DNA from: Verrucomicrobiales bacterium
GTDB lineage: Bacteria; Verrucomicrobiota; Verrucomicrobiia; Limisphaerales; J093
Direction: 5' to 3'
Length of the DNA stretch: 64,000 nucleotides
Assembly: GCA_024233305.1 (NCBI GenBank)
Contig: JACKPV010000034.1
Span: 139,829 to 203,828, forward strand
Positions 37,033-45,707 of the stretch are shown here, one piece after another (the first letter of the stretch is position 1; each line of letters starts with the position of its first letter). The translations under genes and the position numbers were made by a program. The notes under the pieces were generated by a model, which was not told the origin of the DNA, searched no databases, and worked only from the letters and a program-made list of their open reading frames with translations.

Positions 37033-37956
37033 TTACTGCGGTTCGCCCCCGGCAGACGGGGTGGCCTCCGACGACCGCTCTGGCGTCGTGGTTTTCTCCA
37101 GGCGGTTCATCAGCCAGGCCAGCGCGACAACGCCGGCCGTCGTGAAAACGAGAATCGACCACCCCGCCGCATCATGTACTCCGGCAATGGCATCGACGCC
37201 CTTGGCGTTGGCGGTGAGACTGAGGTAGAGCGAGCGGATGATATTGCCGACCACGGCCAAAGCCACCCCTGACAGGAGCAGGAGCACCTGCCACGTCGCG
37301 CGCTTGAGAGTGAGGTAGCCAATGAAGACCGTCGCCATGAGAGTCGACTGAAGACTGCGAATTCCGCTGCACGCCTCGTCGATGCCCACGGTTCCCGCAG
37401 GCAGGCGGATCAGGCTCCCGACGCGTTCCGCCGGGATCCCCATGAGGTTCAGCGTCTCGGTGTTAATGGACGCCACCAGTGCCTGGAGGCCGCCGACGAC
37501 GAACCCATGCACCGCGCTGGGCATGGGCATGGCCACCAGCAGAAAGGCGTAAGCCATGCCGAAGGACCGAACGCCCGGCCAGCCAAAAACCATCACAAGG
37601 TTGGAAAACACCACGAGCATCACCCCCAGAGCCAGGCCGACCGTGCTGGCGGCATTGGAGCCCATCGCTGCCTGGTAGATCTGCATCAGGAACAGGAGAC
37701 CCAGCCCCGCCAGACAAAAGGGCAGAGCCCACCAGGACAGACGGCCGTTGACCGCAGGACGCGTTTCCCAGGCCTCGTAGAAGAGATACGCGCAGAGCAA
37801 CAGTACGACCCAGCCGAAGTTCAGGTCGGGGTTGTTGCTCCAGAACCATCGCGCGCGCTCAACCAGCCACGCCATTGCCAGAAATGAAGGCAACAGCAAG
37901 GCGATCGTCGTTCCGGCTGGCGGCACCGGCACCGCTTTTCCGAGCGAGCCATTCAT
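37033..37956 (-). CDS. Exosortase (multi-pass transpeptidase)
   Basis: The 307-residue integral membrane protein has about eight helices and the exosortase/archaeosortase triad: Cys196 in GIDEACSGIRSL, Arg241 in GNIIRSLYLS and His261 in GVHDAAGW. Exosortases process PEP-CTERM proteins at the outer surface and are always linked to exopolysaccharide loci. The ATG overlaps the stop of the EpsI-like gene (ATGA). No fused EpsI domain is present; EpsI is a separate gene upstream. A candidate substrate with a VPET signal lies at 49320-50726. Confidence 0.92.
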   Translation of the reverse strand: MNGSLGKAVPVPPAGTTIALLLPSFLAMAWLVERARWFWSNNPDLNFGWVVLLLCAYLFYEAWETRPAVNGRLSWWALPFCLAGLGLLFLMQIYQAAMGSNAASTVGLALGVMLVVFSNLVMVFGWPGVRSFGMAYAFLLVAMPMPSAVHGFVVGGLQALVASINTETLNLMGIPAERVGSLIRLPAGTVGIDEACSGIRSLQSTLMATVFIGYLTLKRATWQVLLLLSGVALAVVGNIIRSLYLSLTANAKGVDAIAGVHDAAGWSILVFTTAGVVALAWLMNRLEKTTTPERSSEATPSAGGEPQ

Positions 37957-38765
37957 GACTGGGATTCCCTCCAGGCGGCAAGCTCCTGCTCGAAGTCCAC
38001 CGGTTGAAGCCACAAAGGCAGGAACGCCAGCAAGGCCGCGTCCGCCTGCCCCAGATCCCCCCCCCGTAAGGTGGTCGAGATTCGCACAAACTGCTTAGGT
38101 CCCAGCAGCGCACGACGCGCGACGAAGCTGTCCCAGATCCGCCCCCAGAAGAGCGGATCAAACGCGCGCTGGCCGGCGCCACGCCCGTCTCGACCACTGC
38201 CGCTGCGTTCGACCTGATATTTAAGGGCGACCGAGTAATTGTGATCCAGCCGGTAGGGGAGCGGTTGCCCTCCCACCAAGCCGCCGAAGTAGACGAGTTC
38301 GCGATGGCCTCCCGAGACGAAAACGCGCCGCTCAAAAACCATCGGCACCCCGTGGACGGTGGCTTCGACAAACGTCGGCTCCACCGCTTGAAGCTTCCAT
38401 CCCCCTTGGGTCCAGCAGCGGTCGGGCGTATGCACGAAGAGTCCGATGTCGCGGGAGTTTGACGTGAACCGCTTGGCCGTAAAGGCCCGGATAACGGTGC
38501 GGTCGGTCTGGTTCGTGAACGCCCCGCTGAACAACTCATCAGCTACGAGCAGTCGTTCCGCGGATTCCGCCACAACCTCCTCGCCAAAGGTCCAGCCATC
38601 GATCTGCGTGCGGGAACTCAGCCAGACCCGCCGGCTCTGCGTGTCGCTGGCGGTGTACCAGAAGGAGGGGAACAGCCACAACAGGCCGACCAACGCGGCC
38701 AAGCCGCAGGTAACCGGAATGGCCGGTCGCAGCCGGGAGTTCGAGGATGGAGTTGCCTTGCTCAT
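37953..38765 (-). CDS. Exosortase-associated EpsI-like protein
   Basis: The 270-residue product has an N-terminal signal anchor (about 15-36) and a periplasmic domain of the EpsI/DUF3485 type, with IGLFVHTPDRCWTQGGWKL (about 105-123) as the recognisable core. EpsI proteins accompany exosortases, either fused or adjacent, and are needed for export of the polymer. It is the first of three coupled genes (EpsI, exosortase, phosphoglycosyltransferase). Confidence 0.82.
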   Translation of the reverse strand: MSKATPSSNSRLRPAIPVTCGLAALVGLLWLFPSFWYTASDTQSRRVWLSSRTQIDGWTFGEEVVAESAERLLVADELFSGAFTNQTDRTVIRAFTAKRFTSNSRDIGLFVHTPDRCWTQGGWKLQAVEPTFVEATVHGVPMVFERRVFVSGGHRELVYFGGLVGGQPLPYRLDHNYSVALKYQVERSGSGRDGRGAGQRAFDPLFWGRIWDSFVARRALLGPKQFVRISTTLRGGDLGQADAALLAFLPLWLQPVDFEQELAAWRESQS

Positions 38766-38795
38766 TCGTCTGGTCGTTGGGTGGGATCGGTCGGC

Positions 38796-39404
38796 TCACC
38801 GGCCGGAAAGCTCCGCGGCGTACCGCAGCACCGTTGCCCTCGGGCGTTCTTTCACCGCCACCAAGGGATGGCCCGCATGCACAAGCCAGGGTTTGAGGTC
38901 CCGGTGGACAACGCTGCCTGCCGCCACGACCGCCCCCTCCCCCACCGTGACCCCGGGCAGCACAATCACCCCGGTAAACAGCACTGCATGATCGCCGATC
39001 TGCACGCTATCCCGCTGCACCGACCGCAATCCGGCAGGCGCCGTGGGGTTCGTCAGGCCGCTGCCATCGGCGAGGTCGGTTCCCGTGAGGATCCGCACAC
39101 CCGCCCCCACCCCCACGAAATCACCGATCCGACAGCATCCGCCCCCGGAGATCGACGAACCAAAAGCCAGATGCACATGGCGGCCCAGGTCCACACCGCC
39201 CCCGCCGAACACATGGACCCCTTCGTCGATCTGGCTGAAATCGCCCACACGGATCCGGTCGGCCCCCACTAACCGGACGCCGCGATACACTTTGACGCCC
39301 TCGCCACAGGCGGCCAGACGCAGCCGAAGTACCGCCAGGGGAACCAGTTCCCCCTCGCCGAAAACGTCCTGATACGCGTTGCCGTTATGCTGTGCTTCCA
39401 CCAT
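38796..39404 (-). CDS. Hexapeptide-repeat acyltransferase
   Basis: The protein has about 202 residues and forms a left-handed beta-helix, with runs such as RIRVGDFSQIDEGVHVFGGGGVDLGRHVHLAFG and QIGDHAVLFTGVIVLPGVTVGEGAVVAAGSVV. It ends in a CatB/WbbJ-like segment with Pro and His (WLVHAGHPLVAVK). It probably O- or N-acylates a sugar. The start is either 39443 or the ATG at 39404; both overlap the SDR gene. Its close linkage with SDR, ANL and ACP genes suggests an acyl-ACP donor rather than acetyl-CoA, as an inference. Confidence 0.82.
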   Translation of the reverse strand: MVEAQHNGNAYQDVFGEGELVPLAVLRLRLAACGEGVKVYRGVRLVGADRIRVGDFSQIDEGVHVFGGGGVDLGRHVHLAFGSSISGGGCCRIGDFVGVGAGVRILTGTDLADGSGLTNPTAPAGLRSVQRDSVQIGDHAVLFTGVIVLPGVTVGEGAVVAAGSVVHRDLKPWLVHAGHPLVAVKERPRATVLRYAAELSGR

Positions 39405-40101
39405 CGACCACGATTTCGGTTCCGGTGATGAACCGGCTTTCATCCGAGAGAAGAAAACTCACCGTTCCCATCACGTCGCCGACGGTGCCCAGTCTGCCCA
39501 ACGGCGCCCGACGTGCAAGCCGTTCCCGCTGATTCCCCGGAAGCGAGGCAGTCATGTCCGTCTCCAGAAAGCCCGGAAGGACGCAGTTGGACCGGATCCC
39601 CCTGACGCCGTATTCCCGCGCCAGACTCCGTGAGAAGGCCACCAGCGCCCCCTTGGTCGCGGCATAAACCGACAGCCCGCTGAACCCGGTCCTGGCAGCT
39701 ACGGAGGAGACGAACACCAAGCTGCCCCCGCGATCGAGCATGCCCTTCACCACCTGCCGGGACAAGAGGATCGTCGATGTCAGGTTGATCTCGATTGTCC
39801 CTCGGACGGCCTCCTCGTTGGCCATGGCAAGCAACCCCTCGGTCCCCACCGCGGCGTTGGCAATGAAGGCATCCAGCCCGTCCAAAAGCCGGGCGCTTTC
39901 CGTCAGCTGTGAGATGGCGTCGTGGTGCCCCAGGTCCAGGGCGAAATGCTGCAAGCGCCCCCCCGCACCGCTCTGCAGTTCCTGCAAGGCCGGTGTGGAC
40001 CGCCGGGACACGGCGAGCACCTCCCATCCCTCGGCGAGCATCCGGCCACACAACGCCAGCCCAAGTCCGCGGGAACCGCCGGTTATCAGCACGCGTTTCA
40101 T
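39385..40101 (-). CDS. Short-chain dehydrogenase/reductase, FabG-like
   Basis: The 238-residue protein has the SDR signature set: VLITGGSRGLGLALC at the N-terminus, ANAAVG at about 84-89, the catalytic Ser in FVSSVAARTG, the YAATKGALVAF Tyr-x-x-x-Lys and ITGTEIVVDGGSTA at the C-terminus. This is the 3-oxoacyl-ACP reductase pattern. The ATG overlaps the stop of the ANL gene (ATGA), so the two enzymes are likely to act together on an activated acyl group. Confidence 0.88.
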   Translation of the reverse strand: MKRVLITGGSRGLGLALCGRMLAEGWEVLAVSRRSTPALQELQSGAGGRLQHFALDLGHHDAISQLTESARLLDGLDAFIANAAVGTEGLLAMANEEAVRGTIEINLTSTILLSRQVVKGMLDRGGSLVFVSSVAARTGFSGLSVYAATKGALVAFSRSLAREYGVRGIRSNCVLPGFLETDMTASLPGNQRERLARRAPLGRLGTVGDVMGTVSFLLSDESRFITGTEIVVDGGSTA

Positions 40102-41156
40102 GCCAGTGCCCGCTTCGCGTTGCCGGCAAGCCCGACCTCCTCCTCCACCCAGTCACGCGGCCACGCCGCCTTGGGAAGACGGGCACGCAACGACCGCTCC
40201 AGTTCGGGCCGGACTTGCTCCGCCTCCGCATCCCGTTCCACCTCGAAATGCAGCACCACGACCTGGCCCGTCACGGAATTCGCCTTCGCCGAAGCGCGGG
40301 CGCGTCGCACTCCGGGCACTTCCTCCGCCAGGGCCGCAACGTGGGCCAGGCTCACCTTTGTGCCAGCAACGTTGGCCACCTGGTCCGAGCGGCCTACGAT
40401 CCGCAACAACCCTGAACGCTGTTCCACTTGATCCCCCGTGCTCGCCCAACCAGCCGGGCCAACCCCAAGTTCGAGGGTTCCGTCCACGATCCGCCAGCGC
40501 GGCCAGCGCTTCTCCAGGTCGCCGATCTCATACCATCCATCCAAACGGGAGGTCTTCATCACGACGCCGAATTCCGCGGAGGCGTAGACCGCCGTTCCCC
40601 GGGTATCGGGCCAGCGCCGGCGAATCCGGTCGGCGGTCCCAGCACGCAGCGATTCGCCACCCAGGGTCAGTTGCCGGGGCTGCCACCGCGATCCCCCTGC
40701 CGGCTCGTTTTGCAGAAGCAGGTCCACGAAGGTGGGGGTGCAGGACAGCGCATCAATGCGTTCCGCTTCAAGCCGGCGCCAGGTTTGTTGCCAATTCGCT
40801 GAAAGAGACAGGACCCCGCCCCCACCCACCCACGCCTGCATGGCCACCTGCGCCCCCGCAAAACTCCAAGGATCGTAAGGGGCCGCCCAGCGCCAACCGG
40901 CAACCGCAGGATGGCGGCTCGCCGAGCCCTTGAGCGTTTCCCACTCCCTCCAGACGAGCTTCGGCCTCCCGGTGGAACCGGAGGAGGTCACCGCAATCGA
41001 CGCTCCACTCGCTCCCGGCGTCGCCGCGCCCACGCCAAGTTCCATACCCGCAGGCAACAGAGCGACACAACGGCCGGCCTCCAGCAATGCGAACGCCGCG
41101 AATGCCTCGTTCAAGTCACCCGGGTACAGTACCACGACCGGATCAAGTGCCCCCAT
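40098..41156 (-). CDS. ANL-superfamily acyl-activating enzyme
   Basis: The 352-residue protein is shorter than typical acyl-CoA synthetases but keeps the adenylate-forming motifs: the phosphate-binding SITSSGSTGRPK-like segment (TSSGSTGRPKLVWR, about 57-70), ALSCTPTFVDLLL, YASAEFG, the ADP-binding WASTGDQV, a hinge GRSDQVANVAGTKVS and a C-terminal GNAKRALA lysine. It would adenylate a carboxylate and load it on CoA or a carrier protein. With the ACP at 42362 and SDR at 39385 it suggests dedicated acyl-chain supply for the polysaccharide. Confidence 0.85.
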   Translation of the reverse strand: MGALDPVVVLYPGDLNEAFAAFALLEAGRCVALLPAGMELGVGAATPGASGASIAVTSSGSTGRPKLVWREWETLKGSASRHPAVAGWRWAAPYDPWSFAGAQVAMQAWVGGGGVLSLSANWQQTWRRLEAERIDALSCTPTFVDLLLQNEPAGGSRWQPRQLTLGGESLRAGTADRIRRRWPDTRGTAVYASAEFGVVMKTSRLDGWYEIGDLEKRWPRWRIVDGTLELGVGPAGWASTGDQVEQRSGLLRIVGRSDQVANVAGTKVSLAHVAALAEEVPGVRRARASAKANSVTGQVVVLHFEVERDAEAEQVRPELERSLRARLPKAAWPRDWVEEEVGLAGNAKRALA

Positions 41157-41328
41157 CGAAGCTCACTCCTGCGCGTGCTTCACTCCTGGGCCGTACGGGA
41201 AACCAAGATTGCGCCGTCCGCTTGGCGCGCGCGTACGGCATTTCGGATCAATGCGCGCAAAAGCCTCACTGGCAGCCTCCCTCAAACCGATGCGCAGGCC
41301 CCACGGCGGCCTCGAACGGAACCCAGGG

Positions 41329-42147
41329 TCATGAATCCCCCGTCCCCTCCAGGGTTGCCGCATTGGCCAATTCCATTGTCTCCTCCCCCATCTGCATCGC
41401 GTAAATCCGGTGCTTCGTCAACCGGCCCACGACCCCCTCGGGAATCGCCCAACTGCCCAACACGGGAATCAGTCGACGCCCCTCGTACTCGGGGAAGAAG
41501 GTGAAGAACGAGGCCACTTTGGCCGACAGCTCATCCGCGTGTTCTGCCGTCGGACTGGACTTCGCCTCGCCCAGGATCACGGCCGCCGGCCCGACCACGA
41601 GAGTGTCGAACTCCCCTTCACCCCGCGGTTCCCCCGGGTGCCGCCGGCTGCGCCGGATCATGAAATCCTCGATCATCGCAAACCCGAAATGCTCCCGAGC
41701 CAAGCGGCGGAGATTCGGCGCGAGGATGTCCTCGATAATCGTACCCATCTTGTTCGCCAGGGCGCCCCACTTCTTGTCCATCTCCCTCCGCGCGTGGCGC
41801 ATTTCGTCCTTGAACTCCCCCATCTCGTCTTTGAACGCCCCCATCTCGTCCTTGAATACCCCCATCTCGTCCTTGAATACCCCCATCTCGTCCTTGAATA
41901 CCCGCATCTCGTCCTTGAATACCCCCATCTCGTCCTTGAACGCCCGCATCTCGTCCTGGAATCGAACGAAGCGGTCCTCCGCCTCCCGTTGGGCTTCCTC
42001 GGTCCTCGCCTGATACCGGAGGAACCGTTCCTCCGCCGCCTTCTCGCGTTCCTCGGCCCGCTTGTTGATCAACGCCATTTCGGTCAAGAACTGACCGAAA
42101 AGCGCCTCCAACCGGTCGACCCGGTCCTCAATCGTCACGTAAGCCAT
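41329..42147 (-). CDS. Coiled-coil protein with PD-(D/E)XK-like nuclease domain
   Basis: The 272-residue protein has an N-terminal coiled coil of about 125 residues. This includes eight near-identical heptads (consensus FKDEMGV, residues 63-118) encoded by 21-bp tandem repeats. The C-terminal domain has GEFDTLVVGPAAVILGEAKSS, the Asp...Glu-x-Lys core of PD-(D/E)XK nucleases, like DUF3782-type proteins. It interrupts the ANL-ACP run and has its own spacing (170 and 214 bases on either side), so it may be an insertion or a self-contained unit. Its function is unknown. Confidence 0.8.
   Translation of the reverse strand: MAYVTIEDRVDRLEALFGQFLTEMALINKRAEEREKAAEERFLRYQARTEEAQREAEDRFVRFQDEMRAFKDEMGVFKDEMRVFKDEMGVFKDEMGVFKDEMGAFKDEMGEFKDEMRHARREMDKKWGALANKMGTIIEDILAPNLRRLAREHFGFAMIEDFMIRRSRRHPGEPRGEGEFDTLVVGPAAVILGEAKSSPTAEHADELSAKVASFFTFFPEYEGRRLIPVLGSWAIPEGVVGRLTKHRIYAMQMGEETMELANAATLEGTGDS
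41794..41961. repeat. Eight in-frame 21-bp tandem repeats
   Basis: The unit on the plus strand is close to CCCCATCTCGTCCTTGAATA plus one base, repeated about eight times with one to three changes each; the central copies are nearly identical. They encode heptads of a coiled coil, so copy number can change without breaking the frame. Confidence 0.9.
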
Positions 42148-42361
42148 AACTGTCGGAATCTGGCTTGTCGGCCCGCGTCTGGCAAGCAGGCACTCCGCCG
42201 CCCCGCTTCAGCGCACCGCATGTCAGCTCTTTCCAGATCGGGCCGGACCGTTGAATCCGAGCGTAGATTCCATCCCACCAGCCTCGCCGGGCGTCAATCC
42301 CACAGTCGAGTGAACCCCGCGCTCCGCAAAAGCCGAGGTATGAGCCTCCTCTGATTCCACA

Positions 42362-42610
42362 TCAGTCCGAAGCCGCGGGCTCGATCAACGTCAGCAGATC
42401 TCTCCACGTGCGCGGCGGCGAAGGCGCGTTAAACGGTTCCACACTGAATTCCCGCTCGACCGCGACCATGATCTCCGCGAGATCCATGGAATCCAGGTTG
42501 AATTCGGGCGCCTGCAGGGGCCGGTCGAGATCCAACACCGTCAGCTTTCCGCCGTTTCGGCGATGCACCTTCAGCACCAATTGGGTGAGCCGTTCGGCGT
42601 GTTCCTTCAT
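42362..42610 (-). CDS. Acyl carrier protein
   Basis: The 82-residue ACP has the phosphopantetheine site LDSMDLAEIMVAVEREFSV with Ser41. The usual four-helix spacing is present, but the N-terminus is more basic than housekeeping ACP. It is distinct from a fatty-acid-synthase gene set and lies inside the polysaccharide locus, start overlapping the stop of the DegT aminotransferase (ATGA). It probably carries the acyl group made by the ANL and SDR enzymes for sugar N-acylation. Confidence 0.9.
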   Translation of the reverse strand: MKEHAERLTQLVLKVHRRNGGKLTVLDLDRPLQAPEFNLDSMDLAEIMVAVEREFSVEPFNAPSPPRTWRDLLTLIEPAASD

Positions 42611-43860
42611 GCTGTGTCCTCCGGTCGGGAGACCCCGACGAAACTCACCCGATCCTGCCGCGACACCACCGCCAGCTCATGCGCGGAGCGGACCGTCTCG
42701 ATGACCCGGTTCTGGTCCTCCTCGGACAGGCTGCTCGAGCTGGGAAGACAGATCCCGCGCCGGTTCAGGTCCTCCGCCACCTCGCCGCCGAGGCACTCGA
42801 ATCCGCGATAAAGTGGCTGGGTATGCATGGGTTTCCAGACCGGCCGGGCCTCAATGTTCGCCGCCCCCAACGCGCGGATCAGGTTTGCCGCGGACAGGCC
42901 AAACGCAGCTTCATCGATGAGGAAGCAACTCAGCCAGCGCGTGTGGCGCGTCCTCCCGGTCACCAGATCTTCCGGACAGCCGAAATCCGCCTCGGGCTGG
43001 GGCTCGATTCCGGGCAGCCCCGCAAACGCCCGGCAGTATCTATCGAAAACGGCCCGGCGCTGCTGAACACGCTCCTCAAGCACCTCCAACTGCCCCCGCA
43101 CGATGCCGGCCAGTACGTTGCTCAAGCGATAATTGTATCCCAATTCGGCGTGGATGTAATTATTCGTCCCGTCCGGATCGGGATCACGCGCCTGGGTGCT
43201 CCAGTGCCGCACACGGTTCACCCATTCCTCGTTCGGCGACGTCAGCATGCCGCCGCTGGTGCCGGTGATAATCTTGTTGCCGTTGAAGGAAAACACGCTG
43301 ATCTCTCCCGCCGTTCCGGGATGTCGTCCCTTGTAGCGGGCCCCGAGACTCTCCGCAGCATCCTCGATCAATGGCACTTCGTATTCCCGGCATATCCGCT
43401 CAATGACATCCAGATCGGCACTCTGCCCAAACAGATGCACGAGACACACCGCCCTGGGCAACCGCCCGCGCTCAGCCCGCGTCCGAAGCGCTTTGGCCAG
43501 CAGGTTCGGGTCGAGATTCCAGGTCTCCCGCTCGCTGTCGATGAACACCGGACGCCCCCCCTGGTAAAGCACTGGATTGCAACTAGCGGCGAAGGTGCAG
43601 GTGGAGGTCAGCACTTCATCGCCCGCCCTCACGCCGACCAACCGGAACGCCAAGTGCAGGCCGGAGGTCCCATTCACCAGCCCCACGGAAGGCCGGCCGA
43701 TCAATCCCGTGAACTCCCGCTCGAGTGCGTCCAGGTTGGGCCCCACCGTGGACAGCCAGTTGCTGTCAAAGGCTTGGGTCACATAAGCAGCTTCGCCCCC
43801 GCCCATGTGGGGGACCGACAGATGAACTCTCTTCCGCGCGGTGCTCGTCATACAAGTCAT
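42607..43860 (-). CDS. DegT/DnrJ/EryC1 sugar aminotransferase
   Basis: The 417-residue PLP enzyme has NGTSGLHLAFRL at about 63-74, LIEDAAESLGARYKG (PLP Asp region, about 164-178), the SFNGNKIITGTSGGML PLP Lys196 segment and the YNYRLSNVLAGI motif. It would aminate the 4-keto-6-deoxy sugar made by the WbpM/PglF-type dehydratase, a PglE-like step. The ATG at 43860 overlaps the acetyltransferase stop; a second ATG three codons downstream is possible. Confidence 0.92.
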   Translation of the reverse strand: MTCMTSTARKRVHLSVPHMGGGEAAYVTQAFDSNWLSTVGPNLDALEREFTGLIGRPSVGLVNGTSGLHLAFRLVGVRAGDEVLTSTCTFAASCNPVLYQGGRPVFIDSERETWNLDPNLLAKALRTRAERGRLPRAVCLVHLFGQSADLDVIERICREYEVPLIEDAAESLGARYKGRHPGTAGEISVFSFNGNKIITGTSGGMLTSPNEEWVNRVRHWSTQARDPDPDGTNNYIHAELGYNYRLSNVLAGIVRGQLEVLEERVQQRRAVFDRYCRAFAGLPGIEPQPEADFGCPEDLVTGRTRHTRWLSCFLIDEAAFGLSAANLIRALGAANIEARPVWKPMHTQPLYRGFECLGGEVAEDLNRRGICLPSSSSLSEEDQNRVIETVRSAHELAVVSRQDRVSFVGVSRPEDTA

Positions 43861-44486
43861 ACAGAAGTCCCTGAACCGGCCGCGGGAATCCCCCGCGCCG
43901 GCACTCCCACCACCACGCTGTGATCTGCCACGTCGTGGATCACCGCCGCTCCGGCACCGATGCGACAGTCCTCTCCAATCCGCACCCCCGGAAGCACCGA
44001 AGCCCCGGTCCCGACCATCGTCAGCGCCCCCACCTTCACCTGGCCGGCAAGCCGCACCCCTGGACAGACATGAACGTGGTCTCCCAAGACGCAGTCATGA
44101 TCTACCGAGCACGAGGTGTTGAGGATGCAGTTGTCACCGATGACCGCCCCGGGATTCACCACCGCGGAAGCCGCCACGAAGATCCCGCTGCCGCACAGCG
44201 CCCGCGGGGACAACCACGCCCGTGGATGCACCACATTCACCGGACGCCCCCCGGCCTTGACGATCTCCTCGAACAATCGCGCCCGGGTGTGGTCGTCCCC
44301 GATGGCGACGAGGAACTCCTTGCCGGCAACCATAGCCGCCCATTCGCCGGTCCTCCTGATAACCGGCACGTCCCACAGCCGCGAAGTCGTCGGATTGTCA
44401 TCCAGCAGGGCTTCAGGCCCGATCCCGGCCAGCAGGGCGGCGTCCAACACCACCTTTGCATGACCTCCTGCTCCAACGAGAATCAT
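43857..44486 (-). CDS. PglD/NeuD-type sugar acetyltransferase
   Basis: The 209-residue protein has a N-terminal Rossmann-like domain (MILVGAGGHAKVVLDAAL) and C-terminal left-handed beta-helix (VVNPGAVIGDNCILNTSCSVDHDCVLGDHVHVCPG). The His pair in SVDHDC is the conserved catalytic region. PglD acetylates the 4-amino group of UDP-4-amino-4,6-dideoxy-GlcNAc; NeuD homologues act on sialic acids. It is coupled to the DegT aminotransferase, which argues for the PglD role. Confidence 0.88.
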   Translation of the reverse strand: MILVGAGGHAKVVLDAALLAGIGPEALLDDNPTTSRLWDVPVIRRTGEWAAMVAGKEFLVAIGDDHTRARLFEEIVKAGGRPVNVVHPRAWLSPRALCGSGIFVAASAVVNPGAVIGDNCILNTSCSVDHDCVLGDHVHVCPGVRLAGQVKVGALTMVGTGASVLPGVRIGEDCRIGAGAAVIHDVADHSVVVGVPARGIPAAGSGTSV

Positions 44487-44489
44487 GGT

Positions 44490-45707
44490 TCATCCGTTCG
44501 ACGACACCCGCGCCAACAGCGACGCAAACTCCCGCGCCTGATCTTCCCGGTTGAAATGGCGAACGACGTGTTCCCTCCCTGCTCGTCCCATCGCCCGGCT
44601 TTTGCCGGTATCCGCCTGCAAGGCCAGCACCGCCTCCGCAAGCCGCTCGTCGTTGCCGGGAGGCACGAACACTCCGGCACCGGCAGCCTCAACCACCTCC
44701 CGGATCACGCCGTCGATTCCCAGAATGATCGGGCGACCGGCCGCAAGATAATCGAAGACCTTGTTCGGGTAAGTGGTTCGGAACATCGGGATGTCGCGCA
44801 GGGTCGCCAAGCAAGCATCCGACGCCGCCAGCACCTCTTTCATCGACGCCTTGGGTTGGCTTCCAGTGAAACGAACATTGCGCAACCCCATGGAGCCAGC
44901 CTCGGCCTCCAGTTGCTTCCGCTGGGCCCCGTCCCCCACCAGCCAGAAGACCACTTGCGGATGCTCCTTGAGCCGGGCGGCTGCCCTCAGGATGGTCGGG
45001 ATGTCATTCGCCAACCCCAAAGCCCCGGCATAGGCCACCACGAACTGCCCCGGCTCGGACCACCGCGAGCGAAAGGACGCCCCGGTGGCGTCTGGATCGA
45101 ACCCCGTCGGATCCACGCCGTTGGCGATCAGGGTGACCTTGTCTGCCGGAATCCCCTTTTCGATGACGTACTGCCGGTAGTAGGGGGAGTTGACCACGAT
45201 GTGATCGGCACGCCGGTAGAGCCACAACTCGAAGGCCCGGGCGACGCTGATGAGCAGAGGGTGCGTGAGAACTCCAATGTCGATTGCAAACTCCGGCCAC
45301 AAATCCCGCACTTCGAGGACAAATGGGCATCGTTTCAGTCGCGCGATCAGCCAGGCGGAAACGGTCTGGAAAATGGGCGGTGTGGTGCCCATCACCAGAT
45401 CAACCTTCCCGGCCCTCAGTCCCCGCCAGAAGGCCGTCAGCATGTAGACTACGAAGGCCCAGACCCTCCAGATCATCCCCCGGTGAAGGGTCTGCGGCGT
45501 ATAAGCCCGTAGCACACGCAGCCCCGAGGGCAGCCGCGCGTCCCCGTCATCATCCTGCCTGCGACGCCCACTGCCATAGTCGACATCACTGGCAACCACG
45601 GTGAACCGGTGGCCCTGGGTCACGCACCGGCTGGCCAGTTCGTAGTGCCGCGTGCCGCCCGGCTCATGCGGCAGGCAAAAAACCTGATGGATCAGCAACG
45701 TGTGCAT
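44490..45707 (-). CDS. Glycosyltransferase family 4 (WbuB-like)
   Basis: The 405-residue GT-B enzyme has an N-terminal domain with MHTLLIHQVFCLPHEPGGTRHYEL and the acceptor domain segment LVMGTTPPIFQTVSAWL. The donor domain has VVAYAGALGLANDI and the EX7E-like segment in PNKVFDYLAAGRPIILG. This pattern is typical of WbuB-like proteins next to bacillosamine/FucNAc pathway genes. I chose the ATG at 45707 because it begins right at the conserved N-terminal strand; the gene overlaps the end of the heparinase gene by 16 bases. Confidence 0.9.
   Translation of the reverse strand: MHTLLIHQVFCLPHEPGGTRHYELASRCVTQGHRFTVVASDVDYGSGRRRQDDDGDARLPSGLRVLRAYTPQTLHRGMIWRVWAFVVYMLTAFWRGLRAGKVDLVMGTTPPIFQTVSAWLIARLKRCPFVLEVRDLWPEFAIDIGVLTHPLLISVARAFELWLYRRADHIVVNSPYYRQYVIEKGIPADKVTLIANGVDPTGFDPDATGASFRSRWSEPGQFVVAYAGALGLANDIPTILRAAARLKEHPQVVFWLVGDGAQRKQLEAEAGSMGLRNVRFTGSQPKASMKEVLAASDACLATLRDIPMFRTTYPNKVFDYLAAGRPIILGIDGVIREVVEAAGAGVFVPPGNDERLAEAVLALQADTGKSRAMGRAGREHVVRHFNREDQAREFASLLARVSSNG

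Noticed and set aside
41794..41961. Tandem repeats considered as a CRISPR array
   Set aside because: The 21-bp units are directly adjacent without spacers and encode heptads in frame, so they are coding tandem repeats.
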